Of a stretch of 64,000 nt of DNA, positions 1 through 12,468 are shown piece by piece. Both the position numbers and the translations under genes were made by a program. The notes under the pieces are model-generated. The model worked only from the letters and a program-made list of their open reading frames with translations. It had not been told where the DNA came from and searched no databases. This DNA is from Paracyclopina nana (lineage: Eukaryota > Arthropoda > Copepoda > Cyclopoida > Cyclopettidae), in the NCBI GenBank assembly GCA_019096065.1, contig JAGUCH010000001.1, positions 12,834,001 through 12,898,000 on the forward strand. The letters run 5' to 3'. Position 1 is the stretch's first letter, and each line of letters opens with the position of its first letter.

Positions 1-1248
1 TTAAGATTCGGAGGCTGCACACATCGCCAGCCTCTAACCCTTGAAACGAGCCCTCCCAGGAATGCGCAAGCTGCGGCAAAGCCAAAACTTTCTCGAGCAA
101 CGAAAGCTTTTATCACATTAATTTGGCTACAACAAAAAATGCTAACTTGTAATTCGACATTGCTACTTAATAGTTTTTACTCGATTTATGTAGTCATTAT
201 ACGAAAAATTGAAAAATAAAAAGTGACTGCTGAGATGCTTTCATCTTTAGAATCTTGAAGAGAAAGTGGAACACGGGCGAGAAAGGGTGTCTGGCATTTT
301 CAGGGGTGAAAATACGATTTCCAGACGTACGCTGACCCCGAAACTCATTGGTTGCTTTCCCTCGAGCCGGAAAGTTTTCCACCAATGAAAGCCTTCGTCG
401 TACTATGTGCGTAGTACACTAGCCTCGATTCCATTGAGGACACGAGGCTGCTGAGGATGGAGAGGGAAAGTTTAAATGTCTAGACACTACTAGAGCAGGG
501 TGGCAACGGGTAAAGAGGGTAACAGCATCATGGGAATACAATGCACAGGGAGAAAACTCACAAATCTACCAAGCTGAAAATGGCCCATAAATACATCATA
601 ACATAACGCTCACACTACAGCTTTCGTAGCATCCATAAAACATGCACTCGAAACTACTTCACTAGAAAATAATTTTTTGTGTGTATTTTCACAATATCAC
701 AAGAAGGGAAAATGACTTTCTTTAATTGCCGATTACGCGTAGTAAGCATTCCCTGCGTAAAACTTTCTTTTCCTGACGTGACATTTCTTCCGCTATGCTT
801 CTGAGAAATGAACCCCTTTTGATGTATAGCAAATAGTTTCTACTCACGAGGCCAAGGGCTGAGGCTGCTTAGACGTCTGCGAGAGCTCGATCCGAGGGTG
901 GTTTTCGGTGTCGGCCGTCTGGAATCTGAGAGCAGGAGCAGCAGCAAAATAAGGGCGAGGGTGTTCTCTCGCGGAACAACCATGTGGCTCTAGCAGTACA
1001 AAGGATACAGAAAATTGCAATACAAAATTCAGTTACCAACCAGACTTCAATCATAGCAGAGGGCTGAACAGGAGATCTGGATGGAAAGGGGCAGAAACGT
1101 GCGAGCGAAAGATGCGAATGTGCATCATTTTGTGAGAGCCCTGTAAAATTCCGTAGAGAGGGAAATGGGAACGAAAAGGGAAATTTTTGTCCGTGGTCGC
1201 AGTATACTTTCATCCCTTCAAGGGTGTGTGGCTGTCTGAAATACAAAA
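1..1248. other. No gene recognised; flank of first E75 exon
   Basis: I see no convincing coding sequence or RNA gene here. Open frames are short and have no family resemblance. The stretch directly precedes the most upstream E75 first exon, so it probably holds that exon's promoter and 5' UTR, but I found no clear TATA element near 1200. Confidence 0.5.
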
Positions 1249-1792
1249 ATGGTAAGGAGACATTTACTGCCACCTGGTAAATTCCAGGCGTTTGAGCCGA
1301 GTGAAAATCACTTGCATCATGGCTCGTCCATGGCCAGAATTATTCCAAAGTCGACCATGGCTGTAACAAGTCACCATAGTGGGGGCCGCAGTGATTTCTC
1401 GCTTGCCACCATTCAAGTGAACCGATCTCCCAAGTGCCAAGTCAAGATGACTTCCAAGCTGCAGACTCTGCTTTTAAGCGGTCAGAACATAGATGAGGTA
1501 CTTGCCTCTCAAATGATGCCCCCTCCCCCTCCCCCTCCTCCGCCGATTGCCCCACAACCTCCTCATCTACTCATACGCTTCACCCCTTCTCCCCCTCCCT
1601 TCAAAGGTGGCATTGTTCTGAATGCTCACGATGGTGAGGTCGAATTTTACAACAACGTCAGTGAATCCGAGATAAAAAGGGCTCGCAGTGAAAGCAGCAG
1701 CAGCGGCTCTGGGGGATCCAGCAATAACGATCACCATGATCTGGACCATGAGGAGGAGGACGAGGACATCAGCAGTTGTATCACCAACTTGG
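1249..1792 (+). CDS. E75: E75 alternative first exon (proline-rich, E75C-like)
   Basis: Candidate first coding exon giving an isoform-specific A/B (N-terminal) domain of about 181 residues. The ATG at 1249 is the longest option; later in-frame Met codons near 1318 and in the MTSKLQ stretch are possible. The protein has a run of nine prolines, a Ser/Gly-rich stretch and an acidic tail (HEEEDEDIS). The exon ends ...ITNL plus one G at 1792, followed by GTAAGT. Joined to 32831 it rebuilds Glu-Phe-Asp-Gly. As known from Drosophila, the E75C first exon is also proline- and serine-rich and ends in a similar Ser-Ile-x-x-Leu before Glu-Phe-Asp-Gly. The link across about 31 kb is an inference from phase, last base and composition. 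A spliced product of this exon would be about 982 residues. Confidence 0.6.
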
Positions 1793-2543
1793 GTAAGTTA
1801 CGATTTTTTCAGCACGTGCGTTTTACTGCCCCCAATCTGAGTGATATCATGACGCGGGGCATACGCGCGAATTCTGTTTATGGGGCCATTAAGTGCTTTC
1901 TGTTTCATATTTGCAGCTACTCACTGGAGCTGTAATAGAAATTGAAGGGACTCGCGCAGTTGTGTTTATTGTCGCAGCATTGGGAGGGTGCTGAAAAAAG
2001 TTTGTTTACTCTTGCTTCATTACATTGTGATGATGACGGGAGAAGTCTAGACAAAGCTCATTTGGTCTCCCCCTCACTCATTCGCATGTACTGCTAGTCG
2101 CTCCAATCATCATCAGTTATTTTTGGTAACCTTGATCTATATTGAGCGTATGTGTATCTCCCAGACGGAAAACGGTCGATACTGGAACGCGTTCACGCCC
2201 TTCTGCCCTATAGAAGTAATCGATCGATGCGAGCCGACAGATCGAATTGCGTCAGGACGACAAAAAGAGGGTAGATGCGTTGCTAATGATGAAAATTGCC
2301 GTGAGGGACGCAGCCTTATTGTTGTTCAAAAAGAGAACCATAATGATGTCCGGTTTTATTAAGTCTCTTGAGGGTCTGATTCTCTCAGTAGGTGAGTCAG
2401 CAGGAGCGAAAAGGGGAAAAGAAAGCTTATTGAACAAAAGAGTGCTGTTGCCACCCAGACATAGATTGTCTCTTGTAGCAGTGGAAGGGGGTGGAAAATA
2501 GGGCTCAAATTGGTTTTTGAGGATGACATTAAATATATAGAGA

Positions 2544-2549
2544 TTTATT
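2544..2549 (-). promoter_or_regulatory. Poly(A) signal AATAAA of the OST-alpha gene
   Basis: AATAAA on the minus strand lies 18 bases past the OST-alpha stop codon, so the 3' UTR is probably very short. Confidence 0.6.
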
Positions 2550-2566
2550 GTTGCTATCTAATCCTC

Positions 2567-3661
2567 TCACAGATGTGTGTCATCGAGCACGTACAATCTG
2601 AAGGCCCAAGTGCCCAAGACAAAAGATTCAAACAAGCAAAGGATACTCTTTATCACAGAGGCCATGGCTGTGTGGCTGATATAGGGAGGAACACACCCCA
2701 AAATGTTGTACTTTCCCAGCGAATCGAGAATGAAGCCCTGGCAACAGAATTAGTTTGCATAAATAGAGCATCTAGTATTTTTCATACGTCTTACCTGAAT
2801 ATTCACGAGGATGACCATGGCCTTGAGGAGGCCAGATTTGCGTCTATATTGGAAATGGTTCAGCAGCTTGTATCGATGAGTAATGTCGAAAAACATAAAG
2901 AGGGCCCACAGGCCGAAAAAGAAGCTGATGAGTATGACAATCATAAAATACAAATATGGGCCGCGTGGGTCTAAATCTCCAATCTCCAAGTATCCTGTGA
3001 GTTCCAGAACCACAATTAAAAATACCATAATCGACTGAATGTATGGCATCTAGAAAAATAAAGAGTTGTCGTTCACAGCCAGTTATTGGCAGGAAGTGCA
3101 CTTGCAAAAAGCTGACTCACTGGATGTAATTGAACATACCTGATAAACAGCCCCTCTGAGGAAGTGGATTTTTTCCTTGCTAAAAGGAGTAGAGCCAGGA
3201 CATACAAAGCACAGGCAACAGGGCCTCACTCGAAAACTGATCAATCGGCCTTCTCCCACGTGTCTAAGCATTTCACCCTCACCCCCATACCAAGCTAGGG
3301 TCAGGTCCACAAAATAGCCCATGGCCATGCCCAAGTAAACGCGGTAGAAAAGCCATACGAAGTCACTCGATTGAGGCAAAACGACGCAAAATAGGGTGGC
3401 CAGAGCAACGACGAGGTAGACAGAATTAACCCAGAGGGTCGCCACCCTTCTCGACGATGGTACGAAGTAGAAAAAATGACGAACCAAAATTAGAAATTGT
3501 ACTGACAGGACCACAACGACAGCTCCAGATGTCACGTAAAGGGCTATTGCGTAGCCCCCTAGGGCGTCGTAAAATTGCGTTGCGGACGGATAAGTTCCTG
3601 TCTCTGGACATGAGTGATTCTTGCCGAAAGTCTCTATATCCTTTTCGCTGTAGGTGACCAT
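2567..3661 (-). CDS. Organic solute transporter subunit alpha (SLC51A/OSTalpha family)
   Basis: Multi-pass membrane protein of the OST-alpha/TMEM184 family. Characterised vertebrate members work with a beta subunit to move steroid conjugates and bile acids across basolateral membranes. Three exons are read on the minus strand: 3661-3140, 3049-2795 and 2737-2567. All junctions are phase 0 with GT-AG introns of 90 and 57 bp, giving 315 residues against about 340 usual. An in-frame TGA two codons before the ATG supports the start at 3661. Visible features are several hydrophobic segments, a Cys-rich motif (RPCCLCFVCPG) before a conserved Phe-x-x-x-Lys region, a helix rich in Leu/Ile/Phe after DPRGPYLYF, and the C-terminal block LGKYNILGCVPPYISH. 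The gene is antisense to E75 and lies between two of its alternative first exons. Family assignment is firm; the substrate is not known from sequence. Confidence 0.85.
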
Positions 3662-6019
3662 TTTTCAGCTGCTTCATCGAACTATATCTAACATTTTCGA
3701 GGGCAAACCCGAGTTGATGATAAGGCTTGCAGGGCTTTGTGCAAAAGATAAAACAGCATGAACGTTTGGTTACCAACTACATGCAGAGCATTAATATGTA
3801 CTCATCTTGCGAACAAGTAAAAACCGCAATTGATGCTTTAGCATAATCAAAATCTCCACAATCCACATTAAAGTAAGCCCAACATAAATTTGTGTCATGG
3901 TAAGGGTAACAACAAACGTATGTCCTTTATGTTTAGAAAGTTCTGCTGGCAGATGGCGCTACTTGCTTTCATTTGTTGAAAGCTTTAGAAGCTAAGAAAA
4001 GCGCCACCTATACTTGCTAGCTAGAATATTTGCTGGATGTTTGCTAGGCCTGTACCCTTCAAATGTTGTCAGGCCTCTTTTGAACCTGCTACGGCTCAGA
4101 CTAAATCAAATAAATGTAATCTATGATATTTTCCTTGATGCAAAACTGAGTGTCAGAGCAAAGTCTTTTTATGCAGCTAATGTAATTTGACGCTAAAAGT
4201 GCACATTTGAATTGTTCAGCCGTTTACAAATAAAGTCAATTATGAAGCAGTCTAGCGTTGTGCTGTTATGTTTGCCCCCATAAATGCCAAGGCTCATCTA
4301 ATGCCGGCAATTTTTTCGTTTCGTCGTCTTTTCCCTATTTATCTCACTTGGACTGAAGACGAAAAACTAGGCTAACGACTGACTACGCTAGGATACGGAG
4401 CATATGTACTATAGTTTGTGATAGTACAAAGCAAATTGTTTGATTTTCAAAAAAAAAAAAAAATTATCAGTTCTTTGCTCGCGTTACATCACACTAAGCT
4501 ACGGTTGCATTTTGGAGTAAGCATGGATTACATTTTTAGCTTAAATTCTGGGGAAAAGTTGAAAAAAAGAATATTCTATTGTGCATGAAGAACCTCTGCA
4601 TGATATGCTTTTGGTGACAAAATGCATATTGGATCAATTTTTTAAAAATGATAACTTGAAAGCATAGATGTCTAGTGTGCACATGCACTTCTCTTTTATC
4701 TTTTTCTAGAACAAATTTGGAGCAAGCGAGCAAGCAGCCACTAGGAATTATTATAACAAGTAAGAGTGCATTGCCCTCGCTCCAGCCTGCTCTCACAGAG
4801 CCCTATCTTCATGAACACTAAAAAATAAGGCAAGCTACGAAGCTACTACATAGAGCAAAGAGCAGCCTACGTTGCAACAAATGTCGGGTTTAGCCTTTCG
4901 AACATAAAGCTAATTTTTCCACTCACTACAAGCACAAGATAATCAGGGGGAAGCCTTCAAATATACATTATTTTGTTACAAGATAATCGATGAGATTACT
5001 CAAAGTTGTATGGAAGAATCGCGCAGCAACTGAGTGTGGCCTCGTTTTGTCGTGTCCTTTCACCATGCAGCTGTTCTCGAAGGCCAGCCTCAGCTGTTAA
5101 GGCCCTGCGCTAAGGTCATTGAACTTTCTCTTGCGACGACTGAAAATGGGTGACTGTCAAAGTCGGTCATAGAAAAAATCGATGCACATGCTACGTACGT
5201 AAGCGACTGTCGCGAATTTTCCGCACTCGACTATATGCGCCGCAGCAATTTTTATCATGCAACTACACAGCTTACTTTGGAAATCGACTCAAACATATAT
5301 ACATAGTTACAGCAATATATCCTACTTGACGATGCTACCTTCGAGAGCTCTTGATCTCAATTCATGAAAATCTGCTTTAGCAGCAGAAATTATGCTTCAG
5401 GCGCAAACATTTTTTTCCATCTCGAAATTTAAGGATAGACTCTTCACACGTGATCACATTAGCTTTTGCATTTTATGCCAAAAAACCATTGACTTTCCCA
5501 TGTCTACCTGAAAGCATGCTCCCCTACTGAGTTTTTCTTTACATTCTCTCACCACAGCAAATTTCATATATTATTTGATTTATCAATACAAAGCAGGAGA
5601 GTGCAGGAAATACAGCTCATTTGAACTTGACTCGTTGAGCTCGCAAGGCTATACGTATAGTATACAGTGAATAATGCTACGTAGTAGCATAGTAAAGTGA
5701 CGGCGCGTACAGAGGCCAACGTTCCAAAAAGGACTCAGAGGGCGCTGTCCCTGTGCAGTATTTCTCTGTTGTCAGAGAAAGGTCGTCGACCTTCAAAGTC
5801 ACTAATACTCCACTCAACATATATACTCATAGTGATAATAACTTAGGCACAATTTTTAACATCGAGCTGCTGTGAAGATTGGAATTGTTCGTCGGCTTCC
5901 AGAACGAAAAAAAATCATCCTGTGAAATTCGCCAGAGAATCAAGCCACTTAGTCATCGTTTTCTAAAAGCTGAGTAGTCGCAACTCCTTACCGAGCGTGA
6001 ACTCAGTCGATTCGTGAAT
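3662..6019. other. No gene recognised; OST-alpha upstream region and E75 intron
   Basis: This holds the 5' flank of OST-alpha and of the second E75 first exon. I see an A-run near 4450 and a TATATA-like element near 5818, about 200 bases before the exon at 6020. No open frame here resembles a protein family. Confidence 0.5.
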
Positions 6020-6446
6020 ATGACCAAAACAGCAGTTGAACATGCCTCGGTTAGCAAGATCCCAGCAGTGAAAAATGAGAAGGAGCAAAATGAAGACAAC
6101 GAGCCATCCGAGTCACCGCCATTGGTCATCAAGTTCCTGGAGACTCTTCCGCCAGAGAAGGAGCTCACATTTATGGTTGAGGTTGTAGATCGGCCAATTC
6201 CTCCTCAAACGAAGATTGTGGTTCAAAATCCTGGGGCCAGCCAGCTTTTAGTCGTCCAACCCAAGTTCAAAGTTCCCAAAGTTATTGCAGAAAGGAGTGA
6301 GAATGTGGCTTCTGTGGTCAAGTCTGAAGTGAAGGAAGACATCGAGGAGGAAGATGTCATCTATGAAGATGATTATGGTGACGAGGACGAGGAAGATTCG
6401 CTCCGAATTATCGAAGAAAGAGTTGTGGATGTGAGGACGTTACCAG
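6020..6446 (+). CDS. E75: E75 alternative first exon (acidic)
   Basis: Candidate isoform-specific first exon of 142 residues starting at ATG 6020. It encodes a hydrophilic N-terminal domain with two beta-like valine-rich stretches, a sumoylation-like V-K-S-E motif and a strongly acidic tract (EEEDVIYEDDYGDEDEED), ending ...VVDVRTLP plus one G at 6446 before GTAGG. Phase and final G match the common exon at 32831, giving ...RTLP-EFDG. That makes it the second of four first exons with this same junction. A product using it would be about 943 residues. The assignment is by junction logic and composition; I cannot name the isoform. It could instead belong to an unrelated gene whose downstream exons I failed to see. 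Confidence 0.55.
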
Positions 6447-7744
6447 GTAGGATCAATGCTGATTGCTACGCAATTTTAATGATCTCCGGTCGCGCGAGCC
6501 GGTCAATGACCCGACTTTTTTTCTACGTTTCTTTGTCGGTTATATACTGACACCGTTTTTTTTCTTGCTCCCTACCGCGGCGAGTCCCACTAAACGCGAA
6601 AGCAAGGCAAAAAACATGACATGGAACTTGGTACATGCGGGGCTCTTAGCAAAAAATGAGGCTTTCTTTTTTGCCTCATCATCTTCTTATTACGCCTTGA
6701 TTGGTTTGCTCGCCTACTTGTTACATATTGTGCTGCATTTCAACCGCTAGAAAGCTTTAACATCATGGAGAAAGCAGTTTAATTGATGAAAGCCTTTTTA
6801 AGAGTAGCCACATTTCTCATTTAGGTCCAAAGTGGGGCAAAGACATTCAACTTTTTTGTTCTCATGATCGTTATTCAGGGCTCATATCACAATTGCTCGA
6901 AACTTTTTCCTATCGCGTATCCCCAGTGTGTGATAAATGCATTTTGCGGCCACGAAGAATCCGCGAGGAGAGCATCATATAAGCTGTACTATGAAGTTTT
7001 TTAAATGAAGCAGATCTAGAATTTTCTCTTGACGAGGATTTAGCGTACTACAGTTGTGTAGACAAAAATGATGACTTCGTCGTAAATCCTGGACGGCCGC
7101 GTGTCCTCAAAACTGACTCGATGTAATATGACGACAAGAGGGCAGGGAAAAATGCGAACACATAAGGCTAATGAAGGCATTGCTCCTCCCAAAAATTTGT
7201 AGACCCGAGTTTGAACTTCAAGCTACTACTTCTACTCGCTTTGCGGTAGCTTTCACAAGCGAAAAAGCTCGTTACCCAACTAGGAAAATTTTTTAGATGC
7301 TAGGCAAGGTTACGCGATGTGACTTCAAGTTTTCGCCACTACATGTGCATGTCAGAAACCATATACGTGACATGTACAAGTTTTTGATCGTATTTCTAGG
7401 TTTTGGTTTGTAGCTGATTTTTCATCTTCATGATTAAGACAGATTTGCTAACATGTGTTTGTCGCAGAAAAATGTTGTAAACTTGTAGGTTTCATTCACA
7501 TGACTACGCCAAATTTCTTTTTTTTTCAGGGGCAAGTTTTCAATATGAAATCTGACCCCACTTCTCCTTTTTGAAATGTCTCACCTTGACTACAAGTAAG
7601 TGTTGGCCTTTGGTCGACTTAGACAAAAAAGTTAGATAAATGTTGTGCAAAAGTTATGCTCATTTACATTTCCATCCATAGTGTACGCCTTAATTAAATT
7701 TGTGACAGCTATCTATTTTTTTAGATTTTCTGATTTTCTGATTT
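6447..7744. other. E75 intron sequence, no gene recognised
   Basis: AT-rich sequence without a supported gene. It leads into the tandem repeat that starts at about 7745. Confidence 0.5.
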
Positions 7745-8416
7745 TCTTCACAAGTGAGTAAAGCATTGCGCAGCGGCAGTTTTAGGGCACAGCTTATCTT
7801 TTCAGTGAATGAAACTTTCTTATATAGCCTCCCATATTTTGGTTTGTTTATTTGAAATTCGACCAATTTGTGATATTCACCATGTTTTGCATCAATTATT
7901 TCGATCTATCAAACCCTTTTTTGAGCAATTTTTAGTTTTTGTTTTGAGATTGGGCATTTTCTTCACAAGTGAGTGGAGCATTGCGTAGCGGTAGTTTTAG
8001 GGCACAGCTTATCTTTTCAGTGAATGAAACTTTCTTATATAGCCTCCCATATTTTGGTTTGTTTATTTGAAATTCGACCAATTTGTGATATTCAGCATGT
8101 TTTGCATCAATTAATTCGATCTATCAAACTCTTTTTTGTGCAATTTTTAGTTCTTGTTTTTAAGATCGAGCATTTTCTTCACAAGTGAGATGAGCATTGC
8201 GTTACGGCAGTTTTAGGGCACAGCTTATCTTTTCAGTGAATGAAAACTTTCTTAGCCTCCCATATTTTGGTTTGTTTACTTGAAATTGACCAATTTGTGA
8301 TATTCACCATGTTTTGCATCAATTATTTTGATCTATCTTTCCCTCTTCCGTACAATGTTTGGTTTTGGTTTCTAGATCGAGCTTTTCTTCACAAGTGAGA
8401 TGAGCATTGCGTTTCA
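7745..8416. repeat. Tandem repeat, about 215 bp unit, 3 copies plus a partial
   Basis: The phrase TTCACAAGTGAG recurs with starts near 7745, 7960, 8176 and 8386, a period of 210-216 bp. Each unit also repeats GGCACAGCTTATCTTTTCAG, a Leu/Phe-poor T-rich tail and GCATCAATTA. The fourth unit stops after about 30 bases, where a different minisatellite takes over. Copies differ by scattered substitutions and small indels, so the array is not newly formed. It flanks a decayed DNA transposon and could be part of its subterminal region. Confidence 0.9.
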
Positions 8417-8438
8417 GCTCATTCCATCACTAGATGCA

Positions 8439-8728
8439 GCGCCCTCAACCTCACCAATGGAGCGACCTTGACCTCGCTAATGCAGCGACCTCAACCTTGA
8501 AAATGTGGCGACCTCAACCTCAAAAATACAGCGGCCTTGACCTCGAAATGCGGCACCTCAACCTTGCAAAGGTGGCAGCCTTGACCTCGCAAATGCAATG
8601 GCCTTGACCTTGCAAATGTGGCGACCTCGACCTCGAAAATGCGGCGACAATGACCTCGCCAATTCGGCGATCTTGACCTCTCAAATACAGAGTCCTCGGC
8701 CTCGCAAATGTGGCGACCCTCAATTCAC
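8439..8728. repeat. 23-bp minisatellite, about 12 units, carrying receptor half-site-like motifs
   Basis: Units of 23 bp with the pattern GCGACCTYGACCTCGMAAATGYG run head to tail from 8439. Several units contain CGACCTTGA, TGGCCTTGA or TGACCT, the reverse complements of YCAAGGYCR or AGGTCA. Two units are one base shorter. No long protein is read through it convincingly. Confidence 0.9.
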
Positions 8729-8915
8729 GCCAATGCAATGCATTTTTACTTCATGATTACTGAGGACTTTTGGTGAGGAGGCCTGAGTGCCAATTTTGCA
8801 TAGGCGAGCGTGTAGAAATGCAACTCGCATAGAGATTTCTACTGTAACTGAAATTGCTATGATGTGACACATGTAATATAAAATACACAATGTTTTTACA
8901 TATTCATCATGTTTT

Positions 8916-8921
8916 TTTATT
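8916..8921 (-). promoter_or_regulatory. Poly(A) signal AATAAA for the minus-strand transposase gene
   Basis: AATAAA on the minus strand, about 250 bases beyond the last recognisable transposase frame (ends at 9171). Confidence 0.4.
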
Positions 8922-9170
8922 CGCTATAACATGAAAACGAGGTTGATTCCACTGATTGGGCCTTAGTGGCCAAAAAAAGCATCACTGTCATGCATTGCTG
9001 CTCGACAGTTAGCCAATCACTACAATTTAAATCATGTTTTCACAAAGTAATGGCAAGAATTGCATACATCTTAGGTGAAGAAGGAGTCAAAGGCAGAGCG
9101 ATGATGTAGTGATCATCAATGATGGCCTTGCCAATAACAACTGACTTGCTGACAACCTGTTCAGTAGGGC

Positions 9171-12032
9171 TTAGAGAAATCCAACGCCCACACCAACTGC
9201 CTTCCAATTGAGGTTTGGAGCTGCATCAAACTTGACAGATTCAGTGATGTAGACTCTTGCAATGTAGCAGTCAGCATGGATAGCGACGATCTGGTAGAAC
9301 TGCTTGTGATTTGTGTACACAAGGTTATCACCATGACGTGCCGAGCTATTGCTATTAAAGCTCACTGTGTTCTCACAGGAATGAGGACCAACATTTTTGC
9401 GGAAAACCTTTTCGATGACCTGTTTGGGAAATGACGCGTTGTGTTCGATTTCATCACCTTCTTCGTGAAGGAAAAGTGGCCCTCATACTTCAGCGCACTG
9501 ATGGCTGGCAATCGTGAGATCCACGAGCCCTTTAGGAGATGGGACAAGTTATGGATGTTCCATGTACAATTGATGAGCCCATGCTCCTCCTCGAAGTTGA
9601 TGTAAAGTCACGGAACACTTGCTCTAGCTTGCATGTGTTGATGATGAGGGCCAGGTTGACATTGTCAAACATTACTGCTCTCACAATGAAAGCAAATTGG
9701 AACCAGACAGTGAGCGTACCTTCGCTGTACTTGTCAGTGGCAGAGACAGCATCAGCCACGGCAATGAAGCCAGCCAGGACAACTGGACACCAACTCTTGG
9801 CTCTTGTAGTTAACAAACTCTCGCCAAGTTTTCGTGGAGTTCTGTTGAATTCACGCTGCAATTTGATGAAGATCCACCTCTAGTCAAACCGCGCAACGAG
9901 CCGCTTGAGCAATAGACATGTTCTTTGTGGATTCCCCAATGCTCAGAGTCAACTGCAACATCTTGCGAGCATTTCCAGAAAGATTGTGCATCGCTCATAG
10001 ATGAAATCATTCATAATGTCAAATTCTCCATCAGCGCCAATGGTGTGGCTGCTCGGATGTCCCTTCAATTCGTCTTTTGAGAAAACTCGATGCCATTTGC
10101 TTGGATTCTGTTCGCCAGATCAAACCACCCTTCTCTGGTCCTCAGGGAGCATCCATTGTGCTAGCAGGAAAGACCATTCTTCTTTTCAAGGTAGACACCA
10201 ACACATTCGCACACCTCACAGCTGTACTGGCCGTTGAATTGAGTTAAGCCTTTCAGTATTGCCCTTACGGGAGCATCACCAATGACCCTCCTGAGAACGA
10301 CATTATCTCGACACGCCTCTTCAATGACCTGACCCATTATCTTGTTCGCATTTAGACCTGAACTTTTCTTGTACACGTGCATTCCTAAGATGTACACGCT
10401 AACACATGGCAAAACCTTCAAGGCAACCATGTTAAGCTGGTCTTGACTACTCTTGGCTAGTGGCAAGCCATCAAAGAAGATGGCTACGCTATTACTGGGG
10501 TCGCAGTTTGGGTGTTGGCGTGCAGCATGTTCGATGACGCTTTTAAGCGAAACAAATGCGTATTCTGACACTTTTTGCCATTCCTCAGCTGGGAAGCAAC
10601 CACGAGGATAAGTCTTGCTATTAACAAGGACAACATTGCCAGTCCTCAAGTTCTTGAATTCGTACATCATATTGACATCGGCCTTATCTTTCAAGAACTT
10701 GTTTCTGAAAGTGCGATTACCTCTCAGACCACGTTGATCGCTTTCAGCTCGAATGATATCCATCATGATGTCCATTTGATTCACATTCATGTATGTGAAT
10801 CTGGCCGCCAAGTCAAACACGTTGTAGAAAAACTCATTTTGTTCATCAAGCGTTTCCAATGCCCGCTCCTGCCTCTTAAGCAATTTAATAGTCTTGAAGT
10901 TCAAAGGCATGTTGACGGCACCTTGAATAGTTGCATCAGCTTCGACAACATCTTCTGGAATCGGGATGTCAAATTCCTCGTCAGAACCATAACGTGGAAT
11001 TTCATCATTTTCGCGCTGATTGAAATAAGCATCGACTGCATCCATACGTTCTTTTATCTCAGGACTGACTGGTGGCAGGGGAATGCTGGAAAGTATAAAT
11101 AAATTTTATAAGGTATGAGTCATTTCAAGTGTACATGAATGCTTACTCATCAGCAGCATGAGGATCGTCAGGATCTTGCGCATTGGGAATAGCATCTTGC
11201 AGCTGCTCACGTTCTCGGAGCTTCAACTGTTCAACTTGCTCGTGCACAATGACGCCTGGATCTTCATTTGCCTCCATCTCGTTCTCGCTAAACAAGTCCA
11301 AGAAGTCGAGATAATCATTGTCTTCCAGATCAGTCTGGGCACCAGATGATGCTGAGTCATAGTCTCTAATCTTGACCTTAGTTGCGTCATTGTCAACAAG
11401 CAGTTGGCCTTGGAAACGGATCCTCCGTATCAGAGTAACAGAGACAGATGAAGTGTTGAAACCGTGGCTTGATCCTGGAAGTGATCGTGGGAATCCATCA
11501 AATGTTCCTTGAGCGCTACTGGCTGGTCTTTCTTTTGGACGTGCTCCAAGTTCTGACGGTGGTCTCGCAACAGGCGCAGGAACTGTCTCATTGTTTTCCT
11601 CCAGCGACGAATTCAGCTCCTGAGGCATACGATCGCTTAATCCAAGTGGCCCAATGGGAGCAGCAGCTTCTGAACCAGAATCTGTGGTAGATGCACTCAT
11701 CAGGTCCGATGCAATTGCTTTTCTTATTCTGTGTTGAGCGCTTTTGATTGCCTCTTCTTGCACATCAAACTCTGGAGCATCAACGTCGTCACCCTCGAAC
11801 CTAAGAAATGTACTTATTAGTTGTTGACAAGGTTTTGCGCTGCAAAGTAAAAATTCAACTCGTACAAGAAGCGATTCGAACCCAGTACCGTTCGAGTTTA
11901 AAGAGATTCATGACGGAGACCAGTTTTTATAAGATCCAGATCATCATCCAATTTCTTCAAATGCGTGTGGTTCGCGACGTGCCATGTCGTCATACTCTTC
12001 GGATGTTCTTCCTCTTTTCGTGCACGCGCCAT
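9171..12032 (-). pseudogene. Decayed Tnp2/EnSpm(CACTA)-like transposase
   Basis: Minus-strand transposase gene in several pieces. A possible start is the ATG at 12032 (MARARKEEEHPK). An acidic spacer exon runs from 11800 to about 11143 with a GTAAG donor. The catalytic-region exon runs from about 11090 to 10161, with FFDGLPLA, VIGDAPVRAILKGLTQFNG and a C-x2-C pair (CEVCECVG), the arrangement seen in Tnp2-type transposases. After 10161 the match continues only by changing frame: HPSSHTIGADGEFDIMNDF, then MHNLSGNARKML, then REFNRTPRKL, then INCTWNIHNLSHLLKG, with at least one stop between them. A C-terminal tail lies at 9365-9171. The frame changes lack splice signals, so I read it as a broken copy. 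It is divergently paired with the plus-strand gene at 12469. Confidence 0.65.
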
Positions 12033-12468
12033 GATTGTACTAGCGCTGCAAATGCACTTGAAATAATGTTTTGAAATATTTGCAGCAATGGCGTGCTAGC
12101 AAAAGAACGGGAGGAAGTAATTAGGATGAAACTGAGACGGATGTGCAAGTTTCAACAGTTTGCTATTTGTGCTGTGATGCCTTCAAGTTTTCGCTTAAGG
12201 TTTTCTTCATAACATGCTAAAAGCTGTTTAGCTGCAGATGGCGTGCTCGCCGAACAGCTGCCTCACAAAAGCTGAGAATTCAGCAGCTGCAGCAGCTACA
12301 TTTAGCTACAGGTACCTGTGCATGTTTACGACATTTCTTGCTGTCAAAGTGACAGTGCCAAAAAGCCGTTGGGAAATTTAATAGAGCTTATTATTTTTCT
12401 CGCCAACGTGCAATAGGGTAAATTCTGCAAAACGAAATCGACGCGCATCAAATTGATCCGAAGAAAAT

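Noticed and set aside
2247..2501. Plus-strand frame with KKR- and LLL-rich peptide next to OST-alpha
   Set aside because: Weak acceptor, no family match and no partner exon; it was considered as a continuation of the 1249 exon but has the wrong junction logic.
6463..6750. 95-residue frame after the second E75 first exon
   Set aside because: It starts past the GTAGG donor, contains no known domain and reads as intron.
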